Source: Aestuariivirgaceae bacterium
GTDB taxonomy: Bacteria; Pseudomonadota; Alphaproteobacteria; Rhizobiales; Aestuariivirgaceae
Length of the DNA stretch: 40,254 bases
Direction: 5' to 3'
NCBI GenBank assembly: GCA_028282065.1
Contig: JANQIR010000117.1
Location: 1 to 40,254 of the forward strand
Part shown: in pieces, positions 24,117 to 31,993 of the stretch
How positions within the stretch are numbered: position 1 is the stretch's first letter
Layout: every line of letters starts with the position of its first letter
Notes under the pieces: generated by a model
Databases searched by the model: none
Told to the model about the DNA's origin: nothing
Seen by the model: the letters and a program-made list of their open reading frames with translations, nothing else
Program-made: the position numbers and the translations under genes

Positions 24117-24935
24117 ATGGTTTTGCGGAAACTCATTCTATCGTTGGCCCTGGCAGCGTTGCTGTTGCTGCCGCAGGCCTCACCACCAGCTCAGGCTGCC
24201 GATTTGCCAGGGCAAACCTATCAGGGGACAATGGAAAACGGCCTATCGTTCTCCATTGCGCCTTTCTACTTGTGGTTGCCGGGCATGGACGGCCGTGTCG
24301 GTGTATTCGGCACTGTGGCCGACGTTGACTACACGCCGATCGATATCCTGAAAAACCTTGGTGATTTTCTGGATGCGCTTGACGGTTTGTATTTCGGCGC
24401 CGGTGAAGTCCGGTACGGCAAGTTCGGGTTCTTTTACGATGTCGTCTATCTCGATGTGTCGTCGACGCAGGACATTGACGGCCGCTTCATCAACGGCAAT
24501 ATCGATCTGGGCTTCAGCCAGCTCATCGCCACTCTGGCCGGCACCTACCGTCTGTTCGAAACCGAGCAGGCCTTTCTGGATGCCATGGCCGGTGTCAGGA
24601 TCTGGGATGTCAATGTCGATGTTGGCGTGAACCTGAATATCGTCGCAGGGACTGCGTCCGATGGTGATACCTGGGTCGATCCCGTAATCGGCGGCAAGGG
24701 ACGTATGCAACTCACCGAGAACGTCTATGCCTCAGGCTGGGCACTGATCGGTGGGTTTGGCGCCAACTCCGACTTCATGTGGGACGTGTGGGGTAATGTC
24801 GGTTACCAGTGGAACAATTGGCTGGACCTTTGGGCCGGCATCCGCGCAACTGGAGCCGACTACCAGAGCGGCACGTTTGTTTGGGATGCGGTGCAATACG
24901 GCCCGATTATGGGTTTCACGGTTAAGCTGAACTGA
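24117..24935 (+). CDS. Predicted outer-membrane beta-barrel protein (module copy A)
   Basis: A 272-residue exported protein with a signal peptide ending AQA-A near residue 27. The mature part alternates polar and hydrophobic/aromatic residues with frequent Gly and Asp turns, as in outer-membrane barrels: FSIAPFYLWLPGMDGRVGVF, FGFFYDVVYLDVSS, LIATLAGTYRLFE, MAGVRIWDVNVDVGVNLNI, VYASGWALIGGFG, WDVWGNVGYQWNNWLDLWAG and a final strand PIMGFTVKLN. It does not end in Phe/Tyr/Trp as classical barrels do (ends in Asn). Last gene of module A, 29 nt after DUF2092. Specific function unknown; the porin-like or channel-like role is inferred from the barrel pattern only. Confidence 0.75.
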   Translation: MVLRKLILSLALAALLLLPQASPPAQAADLPGQTYQGTMENGLSFSIAPFYLWLPGMDGRVGVFGTVADVDYTPIDILKNLGDFLDALDGLYFGAGEVRYGKFGFFYDVVYLDVSSTQDIDGRFINGNIDLGFSQLIATLAGTYRLFETEQAFLDAMAGVRIWDVNVDVGVNLNIVAGTASDGDTWVDPVIGGKGRMQLTENVYASGWALIGGFGANSDFMWDVWGNVGYQWNNWLDLWAGIRATGADYQSGTFVWDAVQYGPIMGFTVKLN

Positions 24936-25026
24936 TTCGGCTTGACTTTGGCTTCATGCGGATCGCTGCACCGGTCGACGTTGGCTGGGCTCAGGTGCGA
25001 TTGCTGTGCTCTTGGAGTATCAGGCG

Positions 25027-25260
25027 ATGACAGGCCTCGATATCTTTGCCTTGATCATCCTGCTTGTCCTGTTCTTGTGCGCGATTGCAGCGTTCGTGTT
25101 TCTGGGCCGCTGGCCGGGGGACATTGCTGAAAAACGCGGGCATCCCCAAACCGATGCCATCCGTGTGGCCGGCTGGCTTGGCGTGCTCAGCCTCGGACTC
25201 ATCTGGCCGATTGCCTTTATCTGGGCATTCACGAACCCGGGAACCGGTAACGAGAAATGA
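25027..25260 (+). CDS. yiaW: DUF3302 inner-membrane protein, YiaW-like
   Basis: A 77-residue protein with two membrane helices (DIFALIILLVLFLCAIAAFVF and AGWLGVLSLGLIWPIAFIWA) separated by the cytoplasmic stretch GDIAEKRGHPQTDAIRV. The A-E/K-KRxHPxxDAI-x-x-AGW pattern is the DUF3302 signature of E. coli YiaW. A GTG at 25006 opens the frame, but GGAG 9 nt before the ATG at 25027 favours the latter. Its stop overlaps the start of the YiaV-like gene (ATGA), the same gene pair as yiaVW in E. coli, which strongly supports the call. Probably a small accessory subunit of the HlyD-type pump partner. Confidence 0.85.
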   Translation: MTGLDIFALIILLVLFLCAIAAFVFLGRWPGDIAEKRGHPQTDAIRVAGWLGVLSLGLIWPIAFIWAFTNPGTGNEK

Positions 25261-26387
25261 TCATCTTTCTCACTCTTTGTCTGTCGGGGATCGTCTTCCT
25301 TCTCGTCAAGGTCAAGGTGCTGCCCTGGAACATCTGGACCAAGTCGTCACCCGCGACGATCATGATCTTGCTGTTCATCTTCCTGTTTATTCCGATGCAG
25401 TGGGGCGCACCGGGCGGTGCCGCACTGGTGATACGTCAGTCAGTGGCAATCGTTCCCAACGTGGCTGGTGAGGTTATCGAGGTGCCGGTAGAGCCCAACG
25501 AACCACTCAAACAGGGCGACGTGCTATTCAAGATCGATCCAAGGTCGTTCCAATATGCCCTTGATGCCAAGAAGGCAGCGCTAGCGGAAGCCGAACAGAA
25601 CGTGCTGCAACTGCAGGCCAATGTGCAGGCGGCAAAGGCAAGTGTCGACCAGGCCACGGCGGCGCGCAACCGCTCACGGCAGCGCTACGAACGGGCCGCG
25701 AAGGCCAATGAACAAGGCGGCACAAATCCGTTCTCGGCCCAGGAAATTGAAACGCGCCAACAGACATTCCTTTCGGATGAGGCCGCACTCAACCGGTCTA
25801 TCGCCGGCCTAAAGCAATCGGAATTGGCGGCAAGTTCTGAAATCGACGGCGTCAATACGACGGTCGCGCGACTGCGGGCCGAGGTCGATAAGGCAACCTA
25901 TGACCTCGAGCAGACGACCGTGACGGCCCCAACCGACGGATTTGTCACTTTCGTTGCGCTGCGTCCTGGCGCTCGGGTCGCCGCCCTTCCGCTCAGCCCG
26001 GTTATGGCATTCATTGATACGTCGGAAACCATCGTGGGTGTTCAGTTTCCGCAGATCTATGCGCGATACATTGAGCGTGGCCAGAAGGCTGAAGTCACGT
26101 TCAAGGCCTTTCCCGGCCAGACTTTGACGGCAACGGTCGTCGCACTCATCGAAGCGACGGCGGAGGGCCAGATCCAGACGTCTGGCTCGGCGGCTCAAGC
26201 CTTTCCGACAGTGCCGGGACCGTTCTTCGTACGCCTTGAAATGGATGATGAGGAATGGGCAACCCGGCTTCAGGCCGGCGCAGCCGGTGACGCTGCGATC
26301 TACACGACGTCCGTCACGGCAACGCACATCATCCGCAAGGTCATGATCCGCATGACAGCGTGGATGAACTACATCATCCCAAACTGA
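25257..26387 (+). CDS. yiaV: HlyD/EmrA-family periplasmic adaptor, YiaV-like
   Basis: A 376-residue membrane-fusion protein. Two N-terminal membrane segments (IIFLTLCLSGIVFLLVK and TIMILLFIFLFIPMQWG) anchor it in the inner membrane. Then come a biotinyl-lipoyl-like half (VAIVPNVAGEVIEVPVEPNE, GDVLFKIDPRSFQYALDAKK), a coiled-coil hairpin (about 110-215), the second lipoyl half (DLEQTTVTAPTDGFVTFVAL) and a beta-barrel domain (VGVQFPQIYARYIERGQKAEV). The two-TM N-terminus with a DUF3302 partner is the YiaV type. No inner-membrane pump or outer-membrane TolC is next to it, though the barrel gene lies upstream. ATGA overlap with the DUF3302 gene shows translational coupling. Confidence 0.88.
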   Translation: MIIFLTLCLSGIVFLLVKVKVLPWNIWTKSSPATIMILLFIFLFIPMQWGAPGGAALVIRQSVAIVPNVAGEVIEVPVEPNEPLKQGDVLFKIDPRSFQYALDAKKAALAEAEQNVLQLQANVQAAKASVDQATAARNRSRQRYERAAKANEQGGTNPFSAQEIETRQQTFLSDEAALNRSIAGLKQSELAASSEIDGVNTTVARLRAEVDKATYDLEQTTVTAPTDGFVTFVALRPGARVAALPLSPVMAFIDTSETIVGVQFPQIYARYIERGQKAEVTFKAFPGQTLTATVVALIEATAEGQIQTSGSAAQAFPTVPGPFFVRLEMDDEEWATRLQAGAAGDAAIYTTSVTATHIIRKVMIRMTAWMNYIIPN

Positions 26388-26415
26388 TCCATCGGCTGCA
26401 TCTGTGAGCGTTCGC

Positions 26416-27792
26416 TCACTGAGTGTTTGGGGCGGTCTGCACCGATACGGAACGGCCGCTGGCCCTGCGAAGTCCGTCGATGACCTTGTCCGCATGTTGC
26501 CGATGTCTGAATATCCGCCGGAAAAATGGCTCCGGCTTGAAGTCCGGCCATGCCTTGTAAAGGCCGTTTGCCACGGTCCGGGCCCTTTCTGACTCGCCCA
26601 GCTCGAGATATGCGGCTGAGAGGTAGGATGCGGTCAGTGAACTGGAAGATCCTCCGGTATCCATGACCTGCTGAATGGTCTTCACGGTCTGGGCATAGTC
26701 CTTCAGGTAGAAGGAAGAGACGGCAAGTATGTTGGGCTCGATGCTACCGGGCGGTAGGCCCCCGTTCTGCACCTTGGCGGCCACAAATTCGCGTGCCTCG
26801 GCGAAGTCACCATTGAAGATCAGTATCATGCCGTTAAAGTTGCGGTTGTGATGGTCAGCGGGGTCGAGCTTAATCGACCGTTGCACCAGTTCCAGCGACC
26901 GATTGAAGTCACGCCCGACGAACTCCACCCAAGCCATCGCAGAGTGAACCCAGGCGTTGGTCGCGTTCAACGATTGCGCCCGTTTCGCCGCATCACGAGC
27001 CTGCTGGAGTAGTTGGGGTACCTTGTCCGGTGGCCCCAGAAAGGCATGGAAGGCCAGTATCTGCGCAGCGCCTGCGTGACCTCCGAAGTAGTCGGGATCA
27101 AGCTTGATGGACTGCTGGAAGAGTTCCATCGCAGTCTTGAGCCGGGCCGGATTGGTCGGCGGGAAGATAAGCTCCCGCGCCTTGTGAGCAAAATCATAGG
27201 CCTGCAGCGAGGTGGGGGACTTGTCGAACATTGCCCTGCGCTCAAGTTCCATCCTGGCTGCCCGGCCAGAGGATTGCGTTGAGCTGACCTTGGCGGGCGC
27301 TTCGCCGACCACAGGCCCGGTCTCTTCCAGTTGCCGATTTGTCAGGACAACCGCCATCACGGCAACTGTGGCGATTGCTGCAATGCCAGCCCACATCAAC
27401 CCGCCCGGGTTGGACTGTTGAGCGCTCTCAGTGGACTGCGAACTCAAAACGAACTGAGGTTTGTAAGCGCCGGTCGGGATCTCGATCTGGAGAGGATCAT
27501 CCTTGCCCTGCCCCGAATAATAGGTCTTGAGGCTGCGACGCAGGCGGCCGGCATCGACGCGCACGATGGGTTCGTCCTTCCAGTCAGAACCTATCTTGCG
27601 GCCATAGACTTCCTCCGCAATCGCCTTGCCGACGATCTGATCCTCCCGCCCGGCGAGCTTTTCTTCGACGATGTAGGTCAGGAAAGACTGCAGTCTTGGC
27701 GAACCGGAAAACGGCTCCCGCTCGAGCATTTGAGACAGATGTCGACGTACTTCCGCAGGGTCAATCTTCGCGACGTTGTTCTGACCAGTCAC
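26416..27792 (-). CDS. Membrane-anchored TPR protein with a putative DNA-binding N-terminal domain
   Basis: A 458-residue protein. Residues ~8-115 are a domain I recall from rhizobial and acidobacterial TPR/adenylate-cyclase-like proteins (HLSQMLEREPFSGSPRLQSF, EEVYGRKIGSDWKDEPIVRV, DAGRLRRSLKTYYSGQGKDD, IEIPTGAYKPQF); its winged-helix-like nature is likely but not proven here. A single membrane helix follows (GLMWAGIAAIATVAVMAVVL, 131-151), then a periplasmic part with several TPRs (about 200-430; FQQSIKLDPDYFGGHAGAAQ, LVQRSIKLDPADHHNRNFNG). The layout is like CadC/ToxR-type membrane regulators. The likely start is GTG 27792, preceded by AAGGG; the upstream extension to 27849 has no ribosome site. 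Divergent from the small protein and sulfatases, so a plausible local regulator. Confidence 0.8.
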   Translation of the reverse strand: MTGQNNVAKIDPAEVRRHLSQMLEREPFSGSPRLQSFLTYIVEEKLAGREDQIVGKAIAEEVYGRKIGSDWKDEPIVRVDAGRLRRSLKTYYSGQGKDDPLQIEIPTGAYKPQFVLSSQSTESAQQSNPGGLMWAGIAAIATVAVMAVVLTNRQLEETGPVVGEAPAKVSSTQSSGRAARMELERRAMFDKSPTSLQAYDFAHKARELIFPPTNPARLKTAMELFQQSIKLDPDYFGGHAGAAQILAFHAFLGPPDKVPQLLQQARDAAKRAQSLNATNAWVHSAMAWVEFVGRDFNRSLELVQRSIKLDPADHHNRNFNGMILIFNGDFAEAREFVAAKVQNGGLPPGSIEPNILAVSSFYLKDYAQTVKTIQQVMDTGGSSSSLTASYLSAAYLELGESERARTVANGLYKAWPDFKPEPFFRRIFRHRQHADKVIDGLRRASGRSVSVQTAPNTQ

Positions 27793-27982
27793 CAGGCATC
27801 CCTTTCGAGAATTGCTCGCCCCGACAGCTTTAAACGCCCAAACCCGCACATTGGATTTTACCGTAAAACACGGTGTTTTGCCTACCTTTGTCGTAACTGC
27901 TCGTCTTTAAATTACCCGAAGGTGCGTACTGACCGGATCAGCAACACCTTGAAAGTGCAGCAGCCACACGGAGCCGGCGGAG

Positions 27983-28228
27983 TTGGACCAGCATCTCCAA
28001 TCAGCGTTCGCAGATCGCATCGAGTGCATCCGCGAGCTCCGCCCCGTGGACCATGTTCTTGATGAAATCTGCCGGGATTTTGAAGAAATTGCCGCCTTGA
28101 TCGCCAACTCTGAAGCAGGGGAAAGCGGCTTGTCCGGCAATGAGCTGGCGGACCTGCAAAACAGCCTCAGGGGGCTTCGACAGGAGATCGACGTGATTGT
28201 TCAGCGCCACGGCGACAGGACAACCTAA
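27983..28228 (+). CDS. Small acidic helical protein preceding the sulfatases
   Basis: An 81-residue protein from a TTG start at 27983, with GGCGGAG just upstream. It has no signal peptide or membrane segment. It is mostly helical and charged (IRELRPVDHVLDEICRDFEE, LADLQNSLRGLRQEIDVIV) with one Cys. Its amino-acid composition looks natural, its stop lies 38 nt before the first sulfatase start, and it is the first frame after the divergent regulator, so it is probably real and co-transcribed. The non-ATG start and lack of homology I know of keep confidence moderate. Confidence 0.55.
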   Translation: MDQHLQSAFADRIECIRELRPVDHVLDEICRDFEEIAALIANSEAGESGLSGNELADLQNSLRGLRQEIDVIVQRHGDRTT

Positions 28229-28266
28229 AGTTCAATCATTTTGCACAGCAAACAGAGGAAGCAAAA

Positions 28267-30021
28267 GTGTTGAAGCAAGACAAATCGAGACCACGTGGTC
28301 TTTCGGCATTCCTGCAAGGCGCCGTGGCGGCCACCTTGCTCGCCGTCACTGGCCCGGTACAGGCACAGGACAAAGCGATCGTTCACGACGCTGAGTTCTT
28401 CGTCCTGAAAGCACAAAATGGCGAACGCTGGGCGGCCGAAGACAAGACACTCGACGAGAAACTCGCCGAGTTGAAACAAAAACACGGTCGCACGCCCAAC
28501 ATCGTCTACATTCTCTGGGACGACCAACCGTTCGGAATGGTGGGATTTCCCGGCATCCAGATGAACCTTGGTTTCAAGACCCCGAACATCAATCGCATGG
28601 CAGCAGAGGGCATCAACTTCACCCGCATGTACTCGGAGCCCTCCTGTACGCCGACCCGGGCGGCCTTCCTCACGGGCAGGCATCCGGTGCGTCACGGCAT
28701 GGGCCTGGTGGGCATGCCACACGAGTATGCCGGCCTGCGCGGTGACGAAGTCACAATTGCAGAGGTCCTGTCTGAAGCGGGCTATGCCACGGCGCATTAC
28801 GGCAAGGGCCATCTTGGCGACATCGAGGAGAGCTACCTTCACAATCAGGGTTTTGATGAAGCCTTGTTCACGCCGATGAACCAGATCACCTCGCTCTACG
28901 ATGTGAAGGGCTCGGCCGCCAATGCAGTGCTCGGCTTCAGCCCCGAGATCCAGCCCAAGGATCCCTATCAACTCGACAACCCCGGCCTGCTTCCCAGGGG
29001 CTGGGTGCAGACCATCGATGGCAAGAAGGGCGAACAGGGCAAGGAATGGGGCCTGCCGAACAACGAATGGTACGACAAGGTCGATGCCGAAAGCGAAAAG
29101 CGGATGCTCGCCTTCATGCGCAGGAACGCCGAGGCCGGCAAGCCGTTTTATGTGCAGTATTGGCCCAACTGGTTGAACTTCCTGAAGCCTGACGTGAAGA
29201 AGCAGACGCTGAACGGCGGCAAGGTTGCTGAGGCCTACCAACGGCTTGACGCCTTCGTCGGCAAGGTCATGGAGGAACTGAAAGCCCTGGGCATTGCGGA
29301 GAACACTCTATTCGTCGCCATGGCCGACAATGGCCCCATGGTCCACAATCCGCCTCCTGGATGGGGCATGACGCAAGTCATGTTTCGTGGCGGCAAGGGC
29401 GACTTCACCGAGGGCGGTGTTCGCGTGCCGGCTTTCGCCTGGTGGCCGGGCATGATCAAGAGCGGTCAGCTTGTCGGCGATATCGTCCACGTGACCGACC
29501 TGTACACGACGTTTGCCCGTCTGGGTGGTGCAACACAGCACATTCCGACGGATCGTGTGATCGACGGGATCGACCAGACATCGCTGCTCATGAACGGTGA
29601 CTCGTTCAGCCGCCGCGACTACGTCCATATCTACCAGGGCCATACGCTCGCAGCGACCGTGAAGGGGCGCTACAAGCAGCACTGGATCTCATCCGATCCA
29701 GGCGCGAAGTCCGGCATCGGCGCATCGTTCTACGACCTTTATCAGGACCCTGCCGAAAAGAGCCCGCATCTGGTTCCACTCATTCACACGCTCGGGCAGT
29801 TCAACACCATGCGAACGCGTCATGAGTTGATGAAAAACCAGTATCCCGACAAGCCGAATGCCAAGGGGATTCCCCTGACCGGCCTGTCGAATGCTCGGCC
29901 TGAAACCAAGGCGATTGCCGAGATGGTCAGGAACAACCTCAAAGGCCTGCCGTTCTCGGTACAGCAGTACCTTCAGAACAAACCGCCGGCCGTGCTGGGC
30001 GACTTCGACTGGGGCAACTAG
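28267..30021 (+). CDS. Periplasmic arylsulfatase (formylglycine type), first of a tandem pair
   Basis: A 584-residue sulfatase of the alkaline phosphatase superfamily (PF00884). A Sec signal peptide ends near AQA-Q (residues ~15-34). The sulfatase signature SCTPTRAAFLTGRHP places the Cys to be converted to formylglycine at residue 127, with the Arg at 131. Calcium-binding acidic residues are visible in VYILWDDQPFG (85-86) and FVAMADNGPM. Later blocks FRGGKGDFTEGGVRVPAFAW and VHVTDLYTTFARLGGA are typical. The family hydrolyses aryl, alkyl or choline sulfate esters; substrate unknown. The start is GTG 28267 with AGAGGAAG 6 nt upstream. It is followed 83 nt later by a close paralogue, with a 14-bp inverted repeat in the gap. 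No formylglycine-generating enzyme gene is in the window. Confidence 0.93.
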   Translation: MLKQDKSRPRGLSAFLQGAVAATLLAVTGPVQAQDKAIVHDAEFFVLKAQNGERWAAEDKTLDEKLAELKQKHGRTPNIVYILWDDQPFGMVGFPGIQMNLGFKTPNINRMAAEGINFTRMYSEPSCTPTRAAFLTGRHPVRHGMGLVGMPHEYAGLRGDEVTIAEVLSEAGYATAHYGKGHLGDIEESYLHNQGFDEALFTPMNQITSLYDVKGSAANAVLGFSPEIQPKDPYQLDNPGLLPRGWVQTIDGKKGEQGKEWGLPNNEWYDKVDAESEKRMLAFMRRNAEAGKPFYVQYWPNWLNFLKPDVKKQTLNGGKVAEAYQRLDAFVGKVMEELKALGIAENTLFVAMADNGPMVHNPPPGWGMTQVMFRGGKGDFTEGGVRVPAFAWWPGMIKSGQLVGDIVHVTDLYTTFARLGGATQHIPTDRVIDGIDQTSLLMNGDSFSRRDYVHIYQGHTLAATVKGRYKQHWISSDPGAKSGIGASFYDLYQDPAEKSPHLVPLIHTLGQFNTMRTRHELMKNQYPDKPNAKGIPLTGLSNARPETKAIAEMVRNNLKGLPFSVQQYLQNKPPAVLGDFDWGN

Positions 30022-30034
30022 AGCAATGCAGAAA

Positions 30035-30076
30035 TGACGTCCGGGTGGCATCCGATTGGTCTCCACCCGGACGTCA
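30035..30076. repeat. 14-bp perfect inverted repeat between the two sulfatase genes
   Basis: TGACGTCCGGGTGG (30035-30048) and CCACCCGGACGTCA (30063-30076) are perfectly complementary across a 14-nt loop, starting 14 nt after the first sulfatase stop and ending 28 nt before the second start. No U-tract follows, so it is not a classical terminator. In an RNA it would form a very stable stem that could set the stoichiometry of the two enzymes or protect the upstream mRNA; as DNA it could be an operator. Confidence 0.7.
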
Positions 30077-30104
30077 CCAACAGCGGCAGTGGGAAGGAAG
30101 CATC

Positions 30105-31796
30105 ATGTACACTTTCAGCAACAGGAAGGTGAGCCATTTGTCTGCGCTCTGGAAAGGCGCGCTGGCAGCCGCCATGCTTGCCGTCACCGGGCCGACGCAG
30201 GCGCAAGACGGCGACATCGTTCACGACGGTGAGTACTATTTTCTCAAAGCCCAGCTCGGCGAGCAGTGGGCTGCCAAGGACAAGGAGATAGACGCCAAGC
30301 TGGCGGAGATCCGGGAAAAGAACGGTGGCAAACGTCCAAACATCTTATACGTCCTGATTGACGATGTGAGCTTTGGCCTGATGGGTAACCGGGCCATGAA
30401 TTACGTCACGGGACTGGACACCACCAACATCAACAAGTTCGCCAGCGAGGGCCTGTCCCTCATGCGGATGTACACCGAACCGTCATGTACACCGACGCGC
30501 ACGGCTTTCCTGACCGGACGCCATCCGGTGCGCGCGGGGCAGGAAGAGGTGAAAGTGGCTCTGGTCGGCGAAGGCCTGTCGTCACAGGAGGTGACGATTG
30601 CCGAGGTGCTGAAGCAAGCAGGTTACAACACTTCGCATGTCGGCAAATGGCACCAGGGTGATATCGAGCAGTCCTTCCCACACAACCAGGGCTTCGATGT
30701 CGCCTACTTCCCGATCCACCAGCAGGTGCAACTGAGCCTGATGACGCGAGAGGCCAATGATGCCAACAACATGCAGGGCTGGCACACGTCAAACCAGTCT
30801 TCCGAGTTCGGACTGGACAAACTGTTCCGGCCCTATGGGCTGGTTACCGGTGTGGAAGCCAAGGCGGGTGGCAAAGCGCGCGAGGTTGATCTCAAGCCGG
30901 GCGAGGAATGGACACAAGCTCACTACCATGCCATGAACGTGCGCTACCAGCGCCAGGTTCTTGAGGAGTTGCGGCGGCTTGCGGCGGAAGACAAGCCGTT
31001 CTTCCTGCAGTACTGGCCGCTCTATCCGCTGAACTTCGTTCACGACCAGAAACAAAACAAGACGCGCAATGGCGGATTCTATGCCGAGAAGCTGCAGTTG
31101 CTGGACGAGTGGATGGGCGAAGTGTTTGCCGAGGTTGACAAGCTTGGCATCGCCGACAACACGATTGTCGTGTTCATGGCCGACAATGGAATTTTCCGCC
31201 AGTATGCCGGCAACAGCGGGCTCACTGAGTTGATTTACCGTGGCGGAAAGGCAGAGCACCTGGAAGGCGGTGTCCGCGTCGATGCTTTCGTTAGGTGGCC
31301 GGGCGTGATCGAAACAGGCCGTGCCGCCGGCGACATCATCCATGTGTCGGATCTGTTCACCACCTTTGCCCGTCTTGGACAGGCAACGCAATACATCCCA
31401 CGTGACCGCGTCATCGACGGCGTCGACCAGACCGCGCTGCTGCTGGACGGTGAAGGCAATTCGCGCCGGGACTATGTGTATATCTACGAGGGACCGGTTT
31501 TGCGATCCGTGGTGAAGCAGGAATTCAAACTGCACATGCCGGCACCAGGCGTGCCCGGTGCGGCCGCGCCGGTTTTCAATATCCTACGCGATCCGCGCGA
31601 ACAAAAGCCGGAAATTGGGTACGCACTTTGGGCAGGCGCGAGTTTCCAGGACATGGTCAAACGTCACAAAATCATGATCGCCAAGTATCCCCACCTGCCT
31701 CTCGGCAAGGGCAGACCATACGAGGGCATCGAGAACCTGCGCCCCGAAAGCAAGCTTGCGGTTGAGACCTTCTTCTCGTGGCAGCCGAAGAAGTAG
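30105..31796 (+). CDS. Periplasmic arylsulfatase (formylglycine type), second of the tandem pair
   Basis: A 563-residue paralogue of the preceding sulfatase. The N-termini align closely (signal peptide ending TQA-Q, then DIVHDGEYYFLKAQ against AIVHDAEFFVLKAQ). The signature SCTPTRTAFLTGRHP places the formylglycine Cys at residue 128. Metal residues lie in YVLIDDVSFGLMG and VVFMADNGIF. Unlike its neighbour it reads VGKWHQGDIEQSF where the first has YGKGHLGDIEESY, and the region 200-290 differs most, so substrate ranges probably differ. ATG 30105 is preceded by GGGAAGGAAG; the frame is open from 30045 but without a ribosome site. Same transcript as the first sulfatase most likely. Confidence 0.93.
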   Translation: MYTFSNRKVSHLSALWKGALAAAMLAVTGPTQAQDGDIVHDGEYYFLKAQLGEQWAAKDKEIDAKLAEIREKNGGKRPNILYVLIDDVSFGLMGNRAMNYVTGLDTTNINKFASEGLSLMRMYTEPSCTPTRTAFLTGRHPVRAGQEEVKVALVGEGLSSQEVTIAEVLKQAGYNTSHVGKWHQGDIEQSFPHNQGFDVAYFPIHQQVQLSLMTREANDANNMQGWHTSNQSSEFGLDKLFRPYGLVTGVEAKAGGKAREVDLKPGEEWTQAHYHAMNVRYQRQVLEELRRLAAEDKPFFLQYWPLYPLNFVHDQKQNKTRNGGFYAEKLQLLDEWMGEVFAEVDKLGIADNTIVVFMADNGIFRQYAGNSGLTELIYRGGKAEHLEGGVRVDAFVRWPGVIETGRAAGDIIHVSDLFTTFARLGQATQYIPRDRVIDGVDQTALLLDGEGNSRRDYVYIYEGPVLRSVVKQEFKLHMPAPGVPGAAAPVFNILRDPREQKPEIGYALWAGASFQDMVKRHKIMIAKYPHLPLGKGRPYEGIENLRPESKLAVETFFSWQPKK

Positions 31797-31822
31797 CTGC
31801 ACACCGTTTACGCAAATGCAGG

Positions 31823-31852
31823 CGGACCGGCGCACGAACTCATGCCGGTCCG
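31823..31852. repeat. 9-bp inverted repeat after the second sulfatase gene
   Basis: CGGACCGGC (31823-31831) and GCCGGTCCG (31844-31852) pair across 12 nt, 27 nt after the second sulfatase stop in the 197-nt gap before the PafA-like gene. No U-tract follows. It may be a weak terminator or an mRNA-stabilising stem like the one at 30035. The rest of the gap to 31993 holds no gene I can support. Confidence 0.5.
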
Positions 31853-31993
31853 TCTCACCGCCGATCAACACTTCCGGGTTCAGCCGGGCGTTCGGCACTG
31901 CATCCGGCGAGGTTTTGCCGGTTTTCGATATCGGATTGCAGGGGCCAGAAGATAGTGTCACGGTGCGATCCTGGGGGCGGGAGAGTGAGCAAA

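Noticed and set aside
30789-31535. Minus-strand frame of 248 codons inside the second sulfatase
   Set aside because: It is antisense to conserved sulfatase sequence and has no start signal.
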